Assembly (NCBI GenBank): GCA_037447655.1 | Contig: JBBHKE010003070.1 | Span: 124,001 to 188,000, forward strand | Length of the DNA stretch: 64,000 nucleotides | Source of the DNA: Zygnema cylindricum | Lineage: Eukaryota; Streptophyta; Zygnematophyceae; Zygnematales; Zygnemataceae | Direction of reading: 5' to 3' | In this document: positions 28,760 to 41,392 of the stretch, one piece after another | How positions within the stretch are numbered: the stretch's first letter is position 1 | Layout of the letters: each line of letters starts with the position of its first letter | Program-made: the position numbers and the translations under genes | Notes under the pieces: model-generated | The model's database searches: none | Told to the model about the DNA's origin: nothing | What the model saw: the letters and a program-made list of their open reading frames with translations, nothing else

Positions 28760-31060
28760 CAAATCATTTTTTTGTTTGTATAATTAATATTAGCACATTA
28801 TTGGCTCATGTAATTAGTATTAGTACATTTTGTATAATAGGCATTTTCCAGTTATTAGTTTGTATAATTAGTGTTAGTAAAGTTATTAAATAATTAGTAT
28901 TAATACTCATAGGAAAGGTACATTGCTAATAATTGTTCTAATACTAATTAAACATTACTAATAAATGTATTAACACTAACTATACAGACCTATAACTATA
29001 TGAATCCTAAATATACCGACTAATAAGTGTGCCTTTACTGATTATACAGACTCATAACTGTACTTATATTGATTATACAAACAAATAGTTGTAGTATTGT
29101 ACTAATACTAATTATAAAATCAGTATTAGTCTAGTTATTAGTTCGTATAATCCGTATTAGTACGGTTAGTATTAGGATAGCTATTAGTAAAGTTATGAGT
29201 CTATATATTTACTATTGGTACGGTTATTAGTATGTAACATTAGTATAAGTACAACTAATTTGTATAACAAGTGCTATAACAGTTTCTAGTATGTATTATT
29301 ATTGTTTTACATTTAGTAGTTTGTACAATCAATATAGGTTGAGCTAGTTGTCTGTATAATTAGTTTTAGTGTATAATTGGTGTTATTGCAGTTAATAGTT
29401 TGTACGTTTTTACAATCCGTATTAGTACAGTTACTGTTTTGTATAATTAGTATTAACACAGTTATTGGTCTATATAATTAGTGTTAGTACAATTAGCATT
29501 AAATTACTACTGGTACGGTTATTTTGTAACATTAGTATAAGCACAGTTAGTTTGTATAATAAGTATTATTACAGTTTTTAGTATGTATTATAATTGTTTT
29601 ACTGTTAGTAGTTTGGATAATCAACATTGGTTCACCTAGTTGTTTGTATAATTAGTTTTAGTGTATAATTTGTACTATTGCGGTTAGTAGTTTGTATAAT
29701 TAATATTAGTACAATTATTAGTTTGTATAATTAGTATTAACCCAATGATTAGTCTATATAATTAGTGCAAGGATAGTTTTAAATACTGTTTAATTAGCAT
29801 TAACACAATCATTAATGTGTGTAATTAGTGTTAGTACGGTTACAAGTCAATGTAAGTAGTGTCAATATAAGTAGTGTTAGTGTAGTTACTAGCACTGTAT
29901 AATTAGTACTAGGACAGTTTTTAGTAATGTATAATTAGTATTAGGAAAATTACTATCAAATCAAATTTTTTATATATATTTGTCTGTATAATTAATACTA
30001 ACTCAAATTTTGGTCTGTATAATTAGTATTTGTATAGTTGATAGGTTGTATAATTAATATTGGTACAGTTTTTAGTATGTATAATTAGTGTTAGTACATT
30101 ATTTAGTTTGTATAATCAGTATTAGTACAGTAATGAGTTAGTGTAATCGGTATTTGTATAGTTATTAGTTTGTATAATTAGTATTAGCACAGTTACTAGT
30201 ATGCTTATTTTTACAGATATTTGTCTGTATAATTAATACTAACTCAATTTTTGGTCAGTATAATTAGTATTTGTACAGTTGTTAGGTTGTATAATTAATA
30301 TTAGTACAATTATTAGTAATGTAAAATTAGTGTTGGTACAATGGTTAGTAATATATATTTAGCAGTTTTGAGTAATGTATAATTAGTATTAGTCCTACTA
30401 TTCGTCTGTACTAACACAATTATTAGTTTGTATAATTAGTAATACTATAGTTATTAGTAAGTACAATTCGTATCAGTACAGTTTTTAGTATGTATAATTA
30501 GTGTTAGCATAGTTATTAGCATGTCTACAATTAATATTAGTACAGCTATTTGTTTGTATAATTAGTATTAGTACATCAATAGTTCATGCATTTAGTATAA
30601 GTAAAGTCTTTTTACAGTTACCAGTCTGTATAATTAGTGATAGTACAATTATTATTTAATTAGTAGAATTACTCATAGAAAGGATACATTGTCTGTCTTA
30701 ATACTAAATAAACATTACTACTAATTGTACTAACACTAACTATACAGACGAATAACTCTATGAATCCTAATGACATCGACTAATAATTGTACCAATACTG
30801 ATTATACAAACTCATAACAGGATTCATATTAAGTATACAGACTAATAGATGTACTAATACTTATTATAAATACTTATAACTGTACTAATACTGATTATAC
30901 TTACTAATAACTGTAATATTACTAATTATGCATTAATAATTACTTCCTAATACTAACTATACATTACTAATTACTGTACAAATCCTAATAAAAATCCTAA
31001 TTATGCAGACTACAAAGGATATTAATACTAAATATATAGATTAAACACTTTACTAATATG
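28760..31060. repeat. degenerate satellite, about 30-bp unit, with orientation switches
   Basis: 2.3 kb built from variants of GTTTGTATAATTAGTATTAG followed by TACAGTTATTA. Most units (29113-30660) read in one direction; 28920-29112 and 30690-31050 read as the reverse complement. The two forward-to-reverse switches share the same junction sequence (ACTCATAGGAAAGGTACATT at about 28903-28922, and a close match at 30670-30690), which suggests a higher-order unit near 1.77 kb. No coding. Confidence 0.8.
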
Positions 31061-31146
31061 AGATATGCATACGTAACCCTTTTTTTTTCCATCGGTGTTT
31101 TTCTTTTTTGTTTTGACAGTACATGTTTGCTTATCTGATTGTTCCT

Positions 31147-31718
31147 CTACACCGCCAATCGCTATTAGCGTAGTGTACGCTAATTCCGTCCCGCTTTTTT
31201 TTACTTTATTCTCCATTAGCGTAGTTCATTCTATTTTTTTCTTTACTCTATTTAGGGTTAATTTTTTAGTATTGTACAAAACAGAAGTACGTCATCATTT
31301 AATTAGTGTGGTGTACGGACAGTGTCATACCGTACATAATTGTACATTTTTAAGTGAAAAGTATAATCAATGAGTTTTAGTAACCGCGGACGCATGAGAA
31401 TGTGCACTCTAAAAAAGGGATATGATGGGGTTGTCAAATATCACGTTCGCACATATTCGTCCAGCAACCATGTTTCGACTGTGTGAACGTACGATTTGTG
31501 TACGATTTGTCAGATTTTGTACGAATACCTATATTAGTGTAAGCATGTTTGCGACCGACATTTATTTTTTTCAAAGACCCAAATTAGCAATTTAGAATTA
31601 TTAAACAATTAGAATGTTTGTTTTTTTCAAAATTTTCAAATTTTTAATTAGCGTAAACCACGGTAATTATTCATATACGCTAAAGAAACTTCTACGCTAA
31701 TAGCGATTGGCGGTGTAG
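31147..31718. mobile_element. MITE with perfect 27-bp TIRs, TACACCGC family, copy 1
   Basis: The left end 31147-31173 (CTACACCGCCAATCGC...) and right end 31692-31718 are perfect inverted repeats of 27 bp; taking TA as the target duplication leaves 568 bp. The interior is AT-rich without a transposase. The short element at 33351-33553 has related ends. Confidence 0.75.
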
Positions 31719-33104
31719 TTTGTTCATAAGTTTGCGAGGGAATGGATTATTGTACGGTTCACGTCCGTGCGCTTCGTTTTCGTAATTCTTTCAAAACGAA
31801 AAAGTGTATGCCGAACATGATGTCCGATGGCGGACGGCAGTTGCCATTTGCTTTAAGCACCTGTCGACGCATAAAACCACATCTTTTGTCCGCCGCTACG
31901 CTCCAAAACGGTCGAAACCTACTGTCCCAACTGTCACCGCCTCGTTTTTTGTCATTTTATAAAATTTGGATCTCAAAATTTATGACATCCGTTTTTCCTT
32001 TTTTCAAATGTGAACCACGCATCTGTGATGACGCACCGGTTGTTCAAAATTGTTTGTTACGTCGCATAAATATTTGTGACATTTGTAGACGTTTGTAAAG
32101 TTTGGAGTGAATATGCGGCTACGTGAGAGAGGCGGCGTGTGCGAGTTGCTGGGGCGCCTTCAGAGATTTCTCACGATTTCGTGAAATGGCATCGTAATTT
32201 TCAGACCGCTGAAATGAAAAAAATCTGTAATGAACGAAACGCGACAAAACAAAACAAATTGTGTACTTTGATGGACGCAAACGGACAAAACGTAACGAAT
32301 AGTGTACCTTTCACTGTCGCTTGAATTCGTTTGATTTTTCTGAGGAATTTTCTACAAGTGCGAATACGTGTTCCTATACTTTTTTCAAAAATAATTTGTT
32401 TTAAAACACATCGCCCCTGTGTTTTAACGAAAAGTTTGAAGATGACGTTTTTTGGCGTGGCCGTGGGTCGAAGAACACAAGACGACAACATGTAGTACAT
32501 CCATAATTCGATGATGACGCAAAATGTATTTCTCCTTTTTTCTATTTTTTTGTACATTTGAAACTTACGCGGTACGGCGTTAAGCTTTAGAGCAAAACGA
32601 CAAGGAAAAGTCCTTACTTTGGCACATGTAGACGCACCCTTATCTCGACTCTTTTTCGATTATTATCACCCTTTTTGTACGGTGATGGCTTTTCGGTGTA
32701 CTTTTTCCATCGCAAGTACGACCGGCTCAATACTACAGTATGCTTCGAACTCTCGATACGTGTCTTTGACAGTCAGTTTTCAGTTAAGATTCTTAGAGCT
32801 GGGAGCACGGGCGCTGTAGCGTTTGACGTACAGTACGGACACATGCAGACCTTGTTCTTCTCTCCGGCCGTACGCGCCTGCAACCCTCCAGGTACAGGTG
32901 CTGACGTCAGGAGGACGGACGTACGGACGCCAGGATGCAGCAGCTTGGCTCAGGCGGTGTGTTTTTAGGGTTTGGAAGGCCTTTCTGTGGTTTTTTTAAA
33001 GGAAATTTAGGGTTTTAAGACTGCTTTTGGGGATGCTCAGGGTAATTCGTAGATTATTGATTCTTTCCTTAGGCCTATGGTCTATAGTATTATCTGAGCT
33101 TTTT
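31719..33104. other. no gene seen
   Basis: Mixed-composition sequence with only short open frames (at most about 118 codons) on both strands. 32820-32945 is GC-richer with GTACGGAC-type motifs, but no gene was recognised. Confidence 0.5.
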
Positions 33105-33165
33105 AGGGTTGCATTTTTAGGGTTTCATTTTTAGGGTTTCATTTTGAGGGTTTCATTTTTTACAA
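33105..33165. repeat. TTTAGGG-containing minisatellite
   Basis: About four units of TTTTTAGGGTTTCA (about 17 bp), which include the plant telomere-like heptamer but are not a true telomeric array. Confidence 0.6.
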
Positions 33166-33350
33166 TTGTTTAGGATTGTCAGTCACTGGTTCACTTTTTG
33201 TTCTGCCTTTTAAGACTGAAAATATTTTTAAGAGAGGTCCCAAGGTGTTTGGACGTTTGGAAGTGAAGATGTAAACCTTTTCTAAAAGAGGTAAATTGGT
33301 GATGGTTAATATGTTGCAATTCAATGAATTTTGGAAAGTTTATGGGAAAC

Positions 33351-33553
33351 TACACCGCTCATCGTTATTATTGTTAATAACACTAATTCGGTCGCGACTA
33401 TTTCTGGCCAAAAATCACAAAATAGAGTTAACAACATTATTTAAGGATGTGGACTACAACCTGCCACGTCTCCTTGCACTAAATTAGTATTGTTAATTAT
33501 AATTTCGCATTAACACTAATAAATCTTTAACACTAATAACGATGAGCCGTGTA
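33351..33553. mobile_element. short MITE, TACACCGC family, copy 2
   Basis: 203 bp with ends TACACCGCTCATCGTTATTA and its near-perfect inverse (TAATAACGATGAGCCGTGTA), bordered by TA. The ends are close to those of 31147-31718. Confidence 0.6.
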
Positions 33554-33769
33554 CTATGTTAAATCCATTTTTAGGTTGTGAGGATTGCGATTCAAAGTAG
33601 TTTACACATGAATTTTGTTTCCGTTCACGGACAAAATCATTGATGGGAGGAGATTGTCTTACATGCATGAAATTGTCAACATAACCTTCTTGAAGACTCT
33701 TGGCATTGACTCTACTAAACGTATTCTTAAAAACCATACTAAAACTACATGTCTGCTATTTTTGTATAT

Positions 33770-34040
33770 ATATGTGTGTGTCTATGCACGTGCAGTGTGT
33801 AATGTGTTATCTATACTGTATAATGTGTATGTATGATGTATATGTATATGCATGATGTATGTCTATATGCATGATGTATGTCTATATGCATATACATGTG
33901 TGTGTATGTACATATATGTAACATGTTATCTATAATATTTATGTATGATGTATATGTATGGTGTATATGTCTTATGCAAGATGTACGTGTATGTGTATGT
34001 TTATGTGTATGTATATGTACACATATATTATGTATATTCA
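33770..34040. repeat. TG/TA-rich simple repeat
   Basis: Irregular TATGTATATG/ATGATGTATG sequence. Open frames here are low-complexity and not considered genes. Confidence 0.8.
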
Positions 34041-35939
34041 GGGTGCAACACTTCGCAAAACTCGTCCGCTTGGATATAGGTGCAACTGCTGGGATTCTGC
34101 CATTTTCGCCAATTAGCTAGAAGCATTGCACTTTGCTTTTTGCATCTCATCCCTGTCACTCTCGCCACAGATTTGTGGGTCACTTTTTTTCATGAGGTTG
34201 TAATGCAGTCTGATGAACTATTTTGGCTTGACGTTCATCTTGGATAAGCTGCTAAAGCTTGTGGCAATTTTTGCCGCAAAATTCTAATACAGCTACAATG
34301 TCGATGCTAATTGTTGCCTGAAGCGGTTTCTGGTAACGAATAAAATCCTTATGTCTTTTAGCATGAATGTGATCATCTTCATGAAACATCTCCTGCGGAG
34401 TGCTGGACTTTCAACGCCATTGTTCTTTGCCCTCCCTCCCTCCCTCCCTCCCTCCCTCCCTCCCTCCCTCCCTCCCTCCCTCCCTTGGTGTGAATTCAGG
34501 TCATGAGCAAGCTCCGGGGTCAGTCCACCTGGAAGCCAACGGTCCTCCTCACTCGCCATGGCTTTCCTCCCTGTTCAATGCATCAACACACATCTCCATG
34601 TCGGGCTTAGCCAGAAGAGGTACGTCTCAAATTGGTTTCGGTCGTCTTTTATTCTGTGGTTCAACCAACCTTGAAACTGTCGCCCTTCGCAGGATGCAGA
34701 ATGAAGCTTTCACATAGTACACGTTGAATCGCTATTAGCGTCAATGTTTTTTTCGCCACTTTATAACATCTTTTCTCCGTACACACTTGTCGGATTCTGG
34801 ATCTGACGGTTGCGTTTGAAAGGTAAGATTCTCAGCTTCCGATTGGCGACCTCAAATTGAAAATGTAGACGTATCGCATTTTTTTTTTTTGTTTTTTGGA
34901 ATCAAAAAAATATACAATAATGTGGACGTAACTTCTTCTTTTTTCAGCGTTACTGCCTGCAAAAAACCATAACAAATACCTTTACCTATGTGCCCTTTGA
35001 AGTTCAAAAAATAACTAAATAAATAAAAAAAAGATTTTTTTTCTAAAATGAATTGGAAAACATCAACAGTTATCTATTCATGGTGACATTATGTGAGTTT
35101 ACCATGTCCCATTCATATAATTTTGTCGATTAAAACTTTAACGCACAAGTTACGACATGCACAACACATGTAAGTATCAACCTCGTCCAACCTGTAAAAA
35201 AAAATCAAAGCGGTGGGGATTGGTGAACGCCATTGAGGTTAATAATTCAAATTTTATTACAAAATCAGCTCAATGACGGATATAATGTAATCTGTATAAA
35301 CTGTTCGCACAATCTTTATCTATCATCTTTGTTTTTGAGCTGCTTTCTTCGACATAGCAGACGGCGTAAGATTTCACATCTCACCTAAAATCAAAATTTA
35401 GATCGTGAGGCGCTCTACATTGTTGAGTTCCGTCAAGCTTGTACAAGTTGAGGAAAATAAAGTAAATTTGTGTCACATAGATTGAAAAAAGGGTACGGTT
35501 GTTTGCAGTGCATTAAGGTCACTCGGTCATTCATTAAGTCCATAATTCAATGACAGGAAAATTTAGTTCGAAATAGAATCTTCGGAGATTGACATCCCAA
35601 ATCTAGGTTGTTATTAAGTGGATAGATCCACAACAACAAGTTATAATACAGTTGAAGTTTCATCAAATGACTTATTAGTTTTTAGAGTTGAGGCCAATTG
35701 GTCCACAATGGCATACTCCAAAGCAATATTGTAAAATGTTAAATGTAATCGTTGTTCTAGACACAACATAAACCTAAAGTCGCAGACATCTTGGTTATAA
35801 AATAGCGATGGTGGCGAACTATTTTAAAGTCTTTTGTAGCCACAAACTACTTTCGACTTGAATTTTGCAAATTTCGTTCAAAAGCGACGGATGTTTTTTT
35901 TCCCACTTTTATTGTGGCATTATAAAATATACAAGTCTT
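34041..35939. other. no gene seen, contains (CCCT)n
   Basis: Apart from the (CCCT)n tract at 34430-34485, this stretch has no recognisable gene. CGCTATTAGCG at 34729-34739 echoes the 31147 MITE end. Confidence 0.5.
34430..34485. repeat. (CCCT)n microsatellite
   Basis: Fourteen near-perfect CCCT units; poly-Leu/Pro/Ser frames across it are artefacts. Confidence 0.95.
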
Positions 35940-36190
35940 TTTGTACAACAGCGTTAGGAAGTTGCTATGAAAAATAGTGAAAGGCAGGAACAACTTTGTC
36001 TGCAGACCAACGATATACATGTCATCGGCCACCGATGGAAACGAACAACTTGGAAAAATTGGTAGTGGATGCTCGTAAGGCTTGTGAGTGGGCGAGAGCA
36101 AACAAAGGGACCAGCAAAGGGTTGCCTTGAGGAGTACTAGTAGTTGAGTCCAAAGTGGCAACAACTCCTAACGGCCACCAAGGCGTGAAA
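35940..36190 (-). pseudogene. LINE-type reverse transcriptase fragment
   Basis: Minus-strand reading shows VVATLDSTTSTPQGNPL..LFALAHSQALRAS at about 36030-36175. After a frame change it continues as FPSVADDMYIVGL, matching the QGDPL and A/YADD motif blocks of non-LTR retrotransposon RTs. It parallels the VATLESATS..DLFGAPVFALAPF segment at about 47340-47440. It is a small isolated fragment without ends. Confidence 0.6.
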
Positions 36191-37587
36191 AAAAAGGAAA
36201 AGCTGGTTGATGTGACGGGGGGTGGACACACGTCACACGTCACAGTCATACACAACCACACAGTCACCCAGTCAGTTCGGAGTTCACAGAGATCATCACA
36301 GTTCGGAGGATTATGCCTTTCATTCGTTTTTTTTCCTTTAAAGTTTTAAATTGTGCATCGGTCTTACGCTCTCGCACAACTGGCCAAAAAGATGATACAC
36401 TTTTTAAATATGTAGCACGAAATAAACTCATTTTTTGTATGAACAAGAAAGTTATTATAAGGTTCAAAGAATGTATAGCGGGATAAATTTTTTTTGTATG
36501 AACAATGTTCTATGATTGGAATTGGGACCATATTTCAATACGAGTAGGACCACGTTGTCAAAAACCTTAAAAAACAACAAATCAATGTATATGTATTATA
36601 CATCTAGAACGCAAATCTTGCGACGTTGCTTCAAAACCACTAGTTGGACTTTGGTGACGCCTACGATTACCTTTCCATTCATTATTAACGAAATTTATAT
36701 AATAGGTTGGGTCGTTTTTAATACTGACGAAGTGATATTGCCATTTTACCAGGCTTTTATCTGTGCGCTATTGCCTCCTCCTGACGCCAGGTCTTACCTT
36801 TCTCGTCATTTTTGTTGACACCGGTTTTCAATTGCACCAATGTTTATCTTATCAACTAACAACCGTTGAGTTTCAAAAACACATGAACGGGTTACTTTCT
36901 ACTCAAATGCGTGCTCACATGATTTTCTATTCGAAGGTGCTAGTGCGTGGTTGGAAACCACTCTAATTTTTATGACAATGAGATTAACACCCTACTTTAT
37001 TAGAAAGCGCAATTAAAAACCATCTGAGTTCATGGGTGATTAACGTCTCAACTATTCACGTACGCTTTACCTTTATGTTTTGGCCTGGCTATTGTACCAC
37101 TTTTGAGGTTCTCGTGTTTGCAACCAACCTATTGATTTGATTTGATTCTGAAGGGATTTATTATTTCGTTATTTACATGTCGGGGAAAATATTCAAATCT
37201 ATGTGCGACTCTCCATCTTGACTTTTCACCTTGAGAAAAACACTAAAACTTCTAGACTCAATATAAACGATAAATAATTACACTATTACCCAACAAAATC
37301 TTTTTAACAAAACTGCAAAAAAAGGATTTTGTGAGTAATTTCCAAAAATATATTTACCTTTTTTTACAGCGACAGAAGGAACAAATATTATGATGTGTGT
37401 TTAACATTCCACACTGCTTCAAATCAACAGCATAAGAATCTTACCAAATAATTTATGTTCGAATTTCAATACAGCTTCCAATGATACAAAAATAATTTGT
37501 GTTTGACTTTTCAATACTCCTCCCGATCGAACGAAATAATTTACATTCATAATTGAACATTTATCCAAAAATCATTTAACTAGCTTG
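36191..37587. other. no gene seen
   Basis: AT-rich sequence with short frames only; nothing recognised. Confidence 0.5.
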
Positions 37588-37660
37588 ACCTTCTTAAACC
37601 TTTTCTTAACCCTTCTTAAACCTTTTTTTAAACCTTCTTAAACCTTCTTGAACCAGTGAA
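37588..37660. repeat. TTAAACCTTC minisatellite
   Basis: Six or so units of CTTCTTAAACCTTTT-like sequence of 11-16 bp. Confidence 0.7.
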
Positions 37661-38859
37661 AAAAAAAAATTATCACTTCTTCAAAAAATAATAACCGCTA
37701 CAGCACATCCTATCGTAAATAAATTCACATATTTTTCTCCCCTCTCCTTTTCCGAGCTCTCGAAGGTTCATTTTTCCGTCTCCACTTCTTATTTTCACGT
37801 TTACTTTCATGCTTACTTTTTTGTCTATTCATGTCGATTTTCATGTCAATTTTTATGTTTATTTTTATCCCACGTCCACTGTAGTATTCTCGGAAGAGAA
37901 TCGAATCGATTGTAATTTCTCTTCTTCCAAAACTTTCAGAAGTTCGTTTAAAGCATGTGAACATCTGCGCAAAAAATTTCCCTCGAAATTAAACATTAGC
38001 AACCATAAAAAACCTTGCAAAAGAGAAAGAAAGAAAAAAAAACATAAACAACAAAAAACTCAAAAAATACGGAACGTCCATAAAAACGGAGCACAGATAA
38101 CCTGTTGAAAGCCAATTGCGGAAGTCTATATCGTGTTTCAGGAATCTATATAGAGTAAAAAGACAAAATTAACAAGCAGACGGAATTATTAAGTAGACGC
38201 AACTAACCGGAAGATTTTTTTGTAGGGTCTTTTTGGAAGATATTTTTGAAAGTACTTTTTACAAGATCTTTTTAAAAGAATCCCAAATTCGAGCTTTGGT
38301 TTTTCAGTATGTCGATAACTCCAGTATAGAACAATGTGATAGCTATATTGTGAGGCAGGATTAACCATTTTGACCATTTTAATTGTTGAAATTAGCCTTT
38401 TGTTAGAAGCTAGTTCTGTTTTCAGTTTTCTCTGTTCCCCTTTATTACCGTAAACTAGCATTTTAGTTTACGTCATCTAGTTAATCTTACAATTCTTATT
38501 TACGTTATTAGTCAGTTTTCTGTTTTAATCTCCTTTGTTCTTTTCGCTTATTAGAAGCGTACAGCTTAGCATCTGATGACAGATCTGATCCTAAGCTGTC
38601 CACTAAACACCAAACTAAATATCTTCTCTCTTGCCCTTTCGGCAATATGTGTCAGGTGACCTTCCATAGTCACTTGCGGTCTTTAGATTTTGAGAAGTCA
38701 CCTTCGTGACATTCTCACCTTTATTTGAAGTTCCCATCCTTTGTACTTTTTACTTCAATCAAAAATTATTTCGTTTTCTTCATCTCTGTCTTTTTCATTT
38801 CTTCCTTCCTACTTTGTCCGCTGCCATGTCATCTACTGCAATATTTGAATTAATTGTCT
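37661..38859. other. no gene seen
   Basis: AT-rich sequence, partly T/C-rich, without supported coding regions. As it lies 3' of the lipase exon it may hold that gene's introns and final exons, which I could not place. Confidence 0.4.
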
Positions 38860-39700
38860 CAACTGTTTTAACAACTTCAACTGCATCAACTGCATTGACT
38901 GTGTTATAACGACAATTAGTCCAGGATATAACTATTTGATGGTTATATCATGTCTCAGTATTTAACCAATTTAAAAAACTTTAACAGTTTTAACGCTATT
39001 AGCTGTATTAACTGCATAAAATGGCTTAATCAAATCCATCGACAATATGAACTGTATTAACTGTGGAGTTGAATATCGTATCACAAAACACACGATATTT
39101 TTCGATGCGCTACAGGACTGTAGTGTACCGCATTGTAGGATAGTAGTGTATCGTTAACTACTTCATTTCCTGAAATATTCGATACAGTATACTCTTTTTT
39201 CATTGTGTTTGTGGTGAATCTGCAGCTATAATGCCGAAGGATTGAAACCGAAATTTTATCGAATTGAACGGCAAATGACAACGTGGTCAGTGTTCTACTT
39301 CAGAATTTCAGCTTTAACTTTTACAATATTTTATCTAAGTACCGCACTCTATAACACGCTATGTACGCTTGAATGTCAAGGGTAGTTACAATATTAAGGG
39401 TAGTTTCTCTTTATCAAATATTACATTTTTTGTGTCGATTCGCAACTCTAATTAACTGTTTCGACCATATTAAGTTAACTGCATTAAAGCGGCGTATTAA
39501 CTGCAGTTGTTGTATTACATGTGAAGAGCTATAGAGAATCAAGAGCTCACCTCCAATTTAATCAAATCATTAATCAATTTAACAGACTGAACGGTTTTAA
39601 CTGTTTCAACTACAGTAATTGTACAGACGGTGTCAACCGCATCAACTGCATCAAACTGCATTAACTGTATTATCTGCAGTTTGTATTAAATGAATCATTA
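38860..39700. repeat. dispersed TTAACTGCAT-type simple repeats
   Basis: Clusters of TTAACTG, CAACTGCATCAACTGCATT and similar at 38868-38905, 38985-39065, 39470-39510 and 39595-39690, in what is probably intron of the minus-strand lipase gene. Confidence 0.6.
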
Positions 39701-39706
39701 ACTCAC

Positions 39707-41392
39707 CTCCACGGAAGATGGTCCAAAAACATCGTAGGAGAAACCACCATATCTTTTAGCATCTCTTGACTCCCAATCACTGCTCTGTGATTCGGTCGAT
39801 TGTCTGTAAACTGAAGTTTCCCCAAAATTCCTCCCAAGGGCTCACACGAGAAACTGTTGTCCTCTCGAATAATATGCAAAATTTGACCGGGAACGTAAAC
39901 TTCCGCGGGAAACGTGGCAGTGTCGAGATCCTCGGCGAAATTATCTAAACCGGTGAGGTTTACACTCCTACTCGATCTTTCTCCCAACGTGAATCCCACA
40001 GCCTCCAACTGTTTCGCTATAGCAACTACCTCTTTTTCATCCGATTCATCCTCTAAATCATTCCCATCATCCACTATCTCCTCACTCCTACTTCCAGGAG
40101 TTGACTTTCTTACATCTTCCACATTTTCGTCTCCCATGTCAACAACAACTTCCCCACTAATCCTTTTTCCCTCTCTACTGCTTTTGCCATCTTGGGTATG
40201 TCTTTTTACCTCACTTCTTTCCATCTCTTCCTCTGCTTCCTCTACTGATTCCTTCAATAAAGGCATGTTTAGATAGCCAGAACCTCCATTTATTTCCCCC
40301 TCCTTCCCTGCAAAAATACCACGCGACAATCTATCAGCTATCCCATCATCCTCCTCCTCCTCTCTCACCATTTCTCTCTTCAATTCTATTGAATTCCTAA
40401 CATCTCCAGGAAGAAGCTCAGCTTTCCCGTGCTCTCCCACTTCCTCTTTCTCTCCTTCTCCAACACCATTTCTGGTACTTTTTTTCCTTCTCCTACTTTG
40501 AGAAAAACCATTTTGTTTTTGATCCAACAAAGCATTTCCACTTCCCACCTCAGCAATCCCCTCATTCTGGGCATCTCCCCTTCCCTCAACCCCCTCTACT
40601 CCCTCATCCTCTCCTTTTCCCTCCTTCGCTCCTTCCCTGACATCGTTCCTTCCCAGCCCTAACGCTGCCCCGACAGCCATGGCTCCTTCCTCTTCTCCCC
40701 TCTCCTCCTTCACCTCTCCCTCTCCCTCTCCCATCACACAACACCCACAAACGTCACGAAAATTTCCATGGACCTCACAAATATCAAATTTACTCTTAGC
40801 TATGGCTTTACTATCTACTTTGGGACGCGACCTCCCATGCCTCGACGATGTCCCAATACATAAACAAAAAAGATTTATAATACATCCCAGACCTTTTGCC
40901 TGATGTTTTAGCTGTCTCCTTCTCCTCTTCTTCTTATATAACTTCTCTCGATCCTCTGGTTTTCTCCACTCTTTCAAACCATCTCCTCCGTTGAACATCG
41001 AGTACTGAGCGAGAGAACTTTTATCTTCTTTTTCATAAGCGCCAAAATTTCGAGGGTGGAACCATTGCTTTGGGACTCTCCTCCTTTGACTTTCCGAAGC
41101 TCTACTATTCGTTCTCCATCCCATCACTCCTCCTCTGACCTTCGCATGAATTTTCGACATCATTTGAGTCATCGATTGTGTGACAAATGTCACAGCTTCG
41201 GAACCTTTGGCGGCTAAATCTTGCATGTGATTCGACGTCTGATTCGGTAAAACTTCCAAAAATTTATTTGTGATATTTTGGAGGATGGGAGAGGCTTGCA
41301 AATCGGCGGCAATGGCCCGAAGAGCTTTTGCTCGAAGACGCATAACAGACGCGACAGAGAGACGGCAAGAAAACTCGTCGTTGTACACAATT
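39707..41392 (-). CDS. internal exon of class 3 (sn-1 diacylglycerol-type) lipase
   Basis: A 1686-bp open exon on the minus strand. Its start follows a long pyrimidine tract and CTCAG acceptor (41393/41392); it ends at AG|GTGAGT (39707/39706). The first residues, VYNDEFSCRLSVASVMRL, match the block after the nucleophile in Lipase_3/DAG lipases that carries the catalytic Asp. The last residues, VYVPGQILHIIRED..DMVVSPTMFLDHLPWR, match the final strands carrying the catalytic His (as in SP.ML.EHLP of animal DAG lipases). Between them lie about 400 residues that are highly charged (Glu/Lys/Arg-rich), with a Cys cluster (CEVHGNFRDVCGCC). Family members usually have a much shorter regulatory loop here. 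The GxSxG nucleophile would be in an upstream exon, not found; a truncated copia element lies in the expected upstream intron. The likely role is hydrolysis of di- or triacylglycerol. Intact exon; whole-gene integrity unknown. Confidence 0.75.

Noticed and set aside
28760-31060. CRISPR-like array
   Set aside because: Units are contiguous, degenerate and AT-rich, without unique spacers, in eukaryotic DNA.
33105-33165. Interstitial telomere
   Set aside because: TTTAGGG occurs once per longer unit rather than in direct heptamer tandem, so it is a minisatellite that happens to contain the motif.
34293-34717. Open frames crossing the CCCT tract
   Set aside because: Their open length comes from the tetranucleotide repeat; no family similarity on either side.
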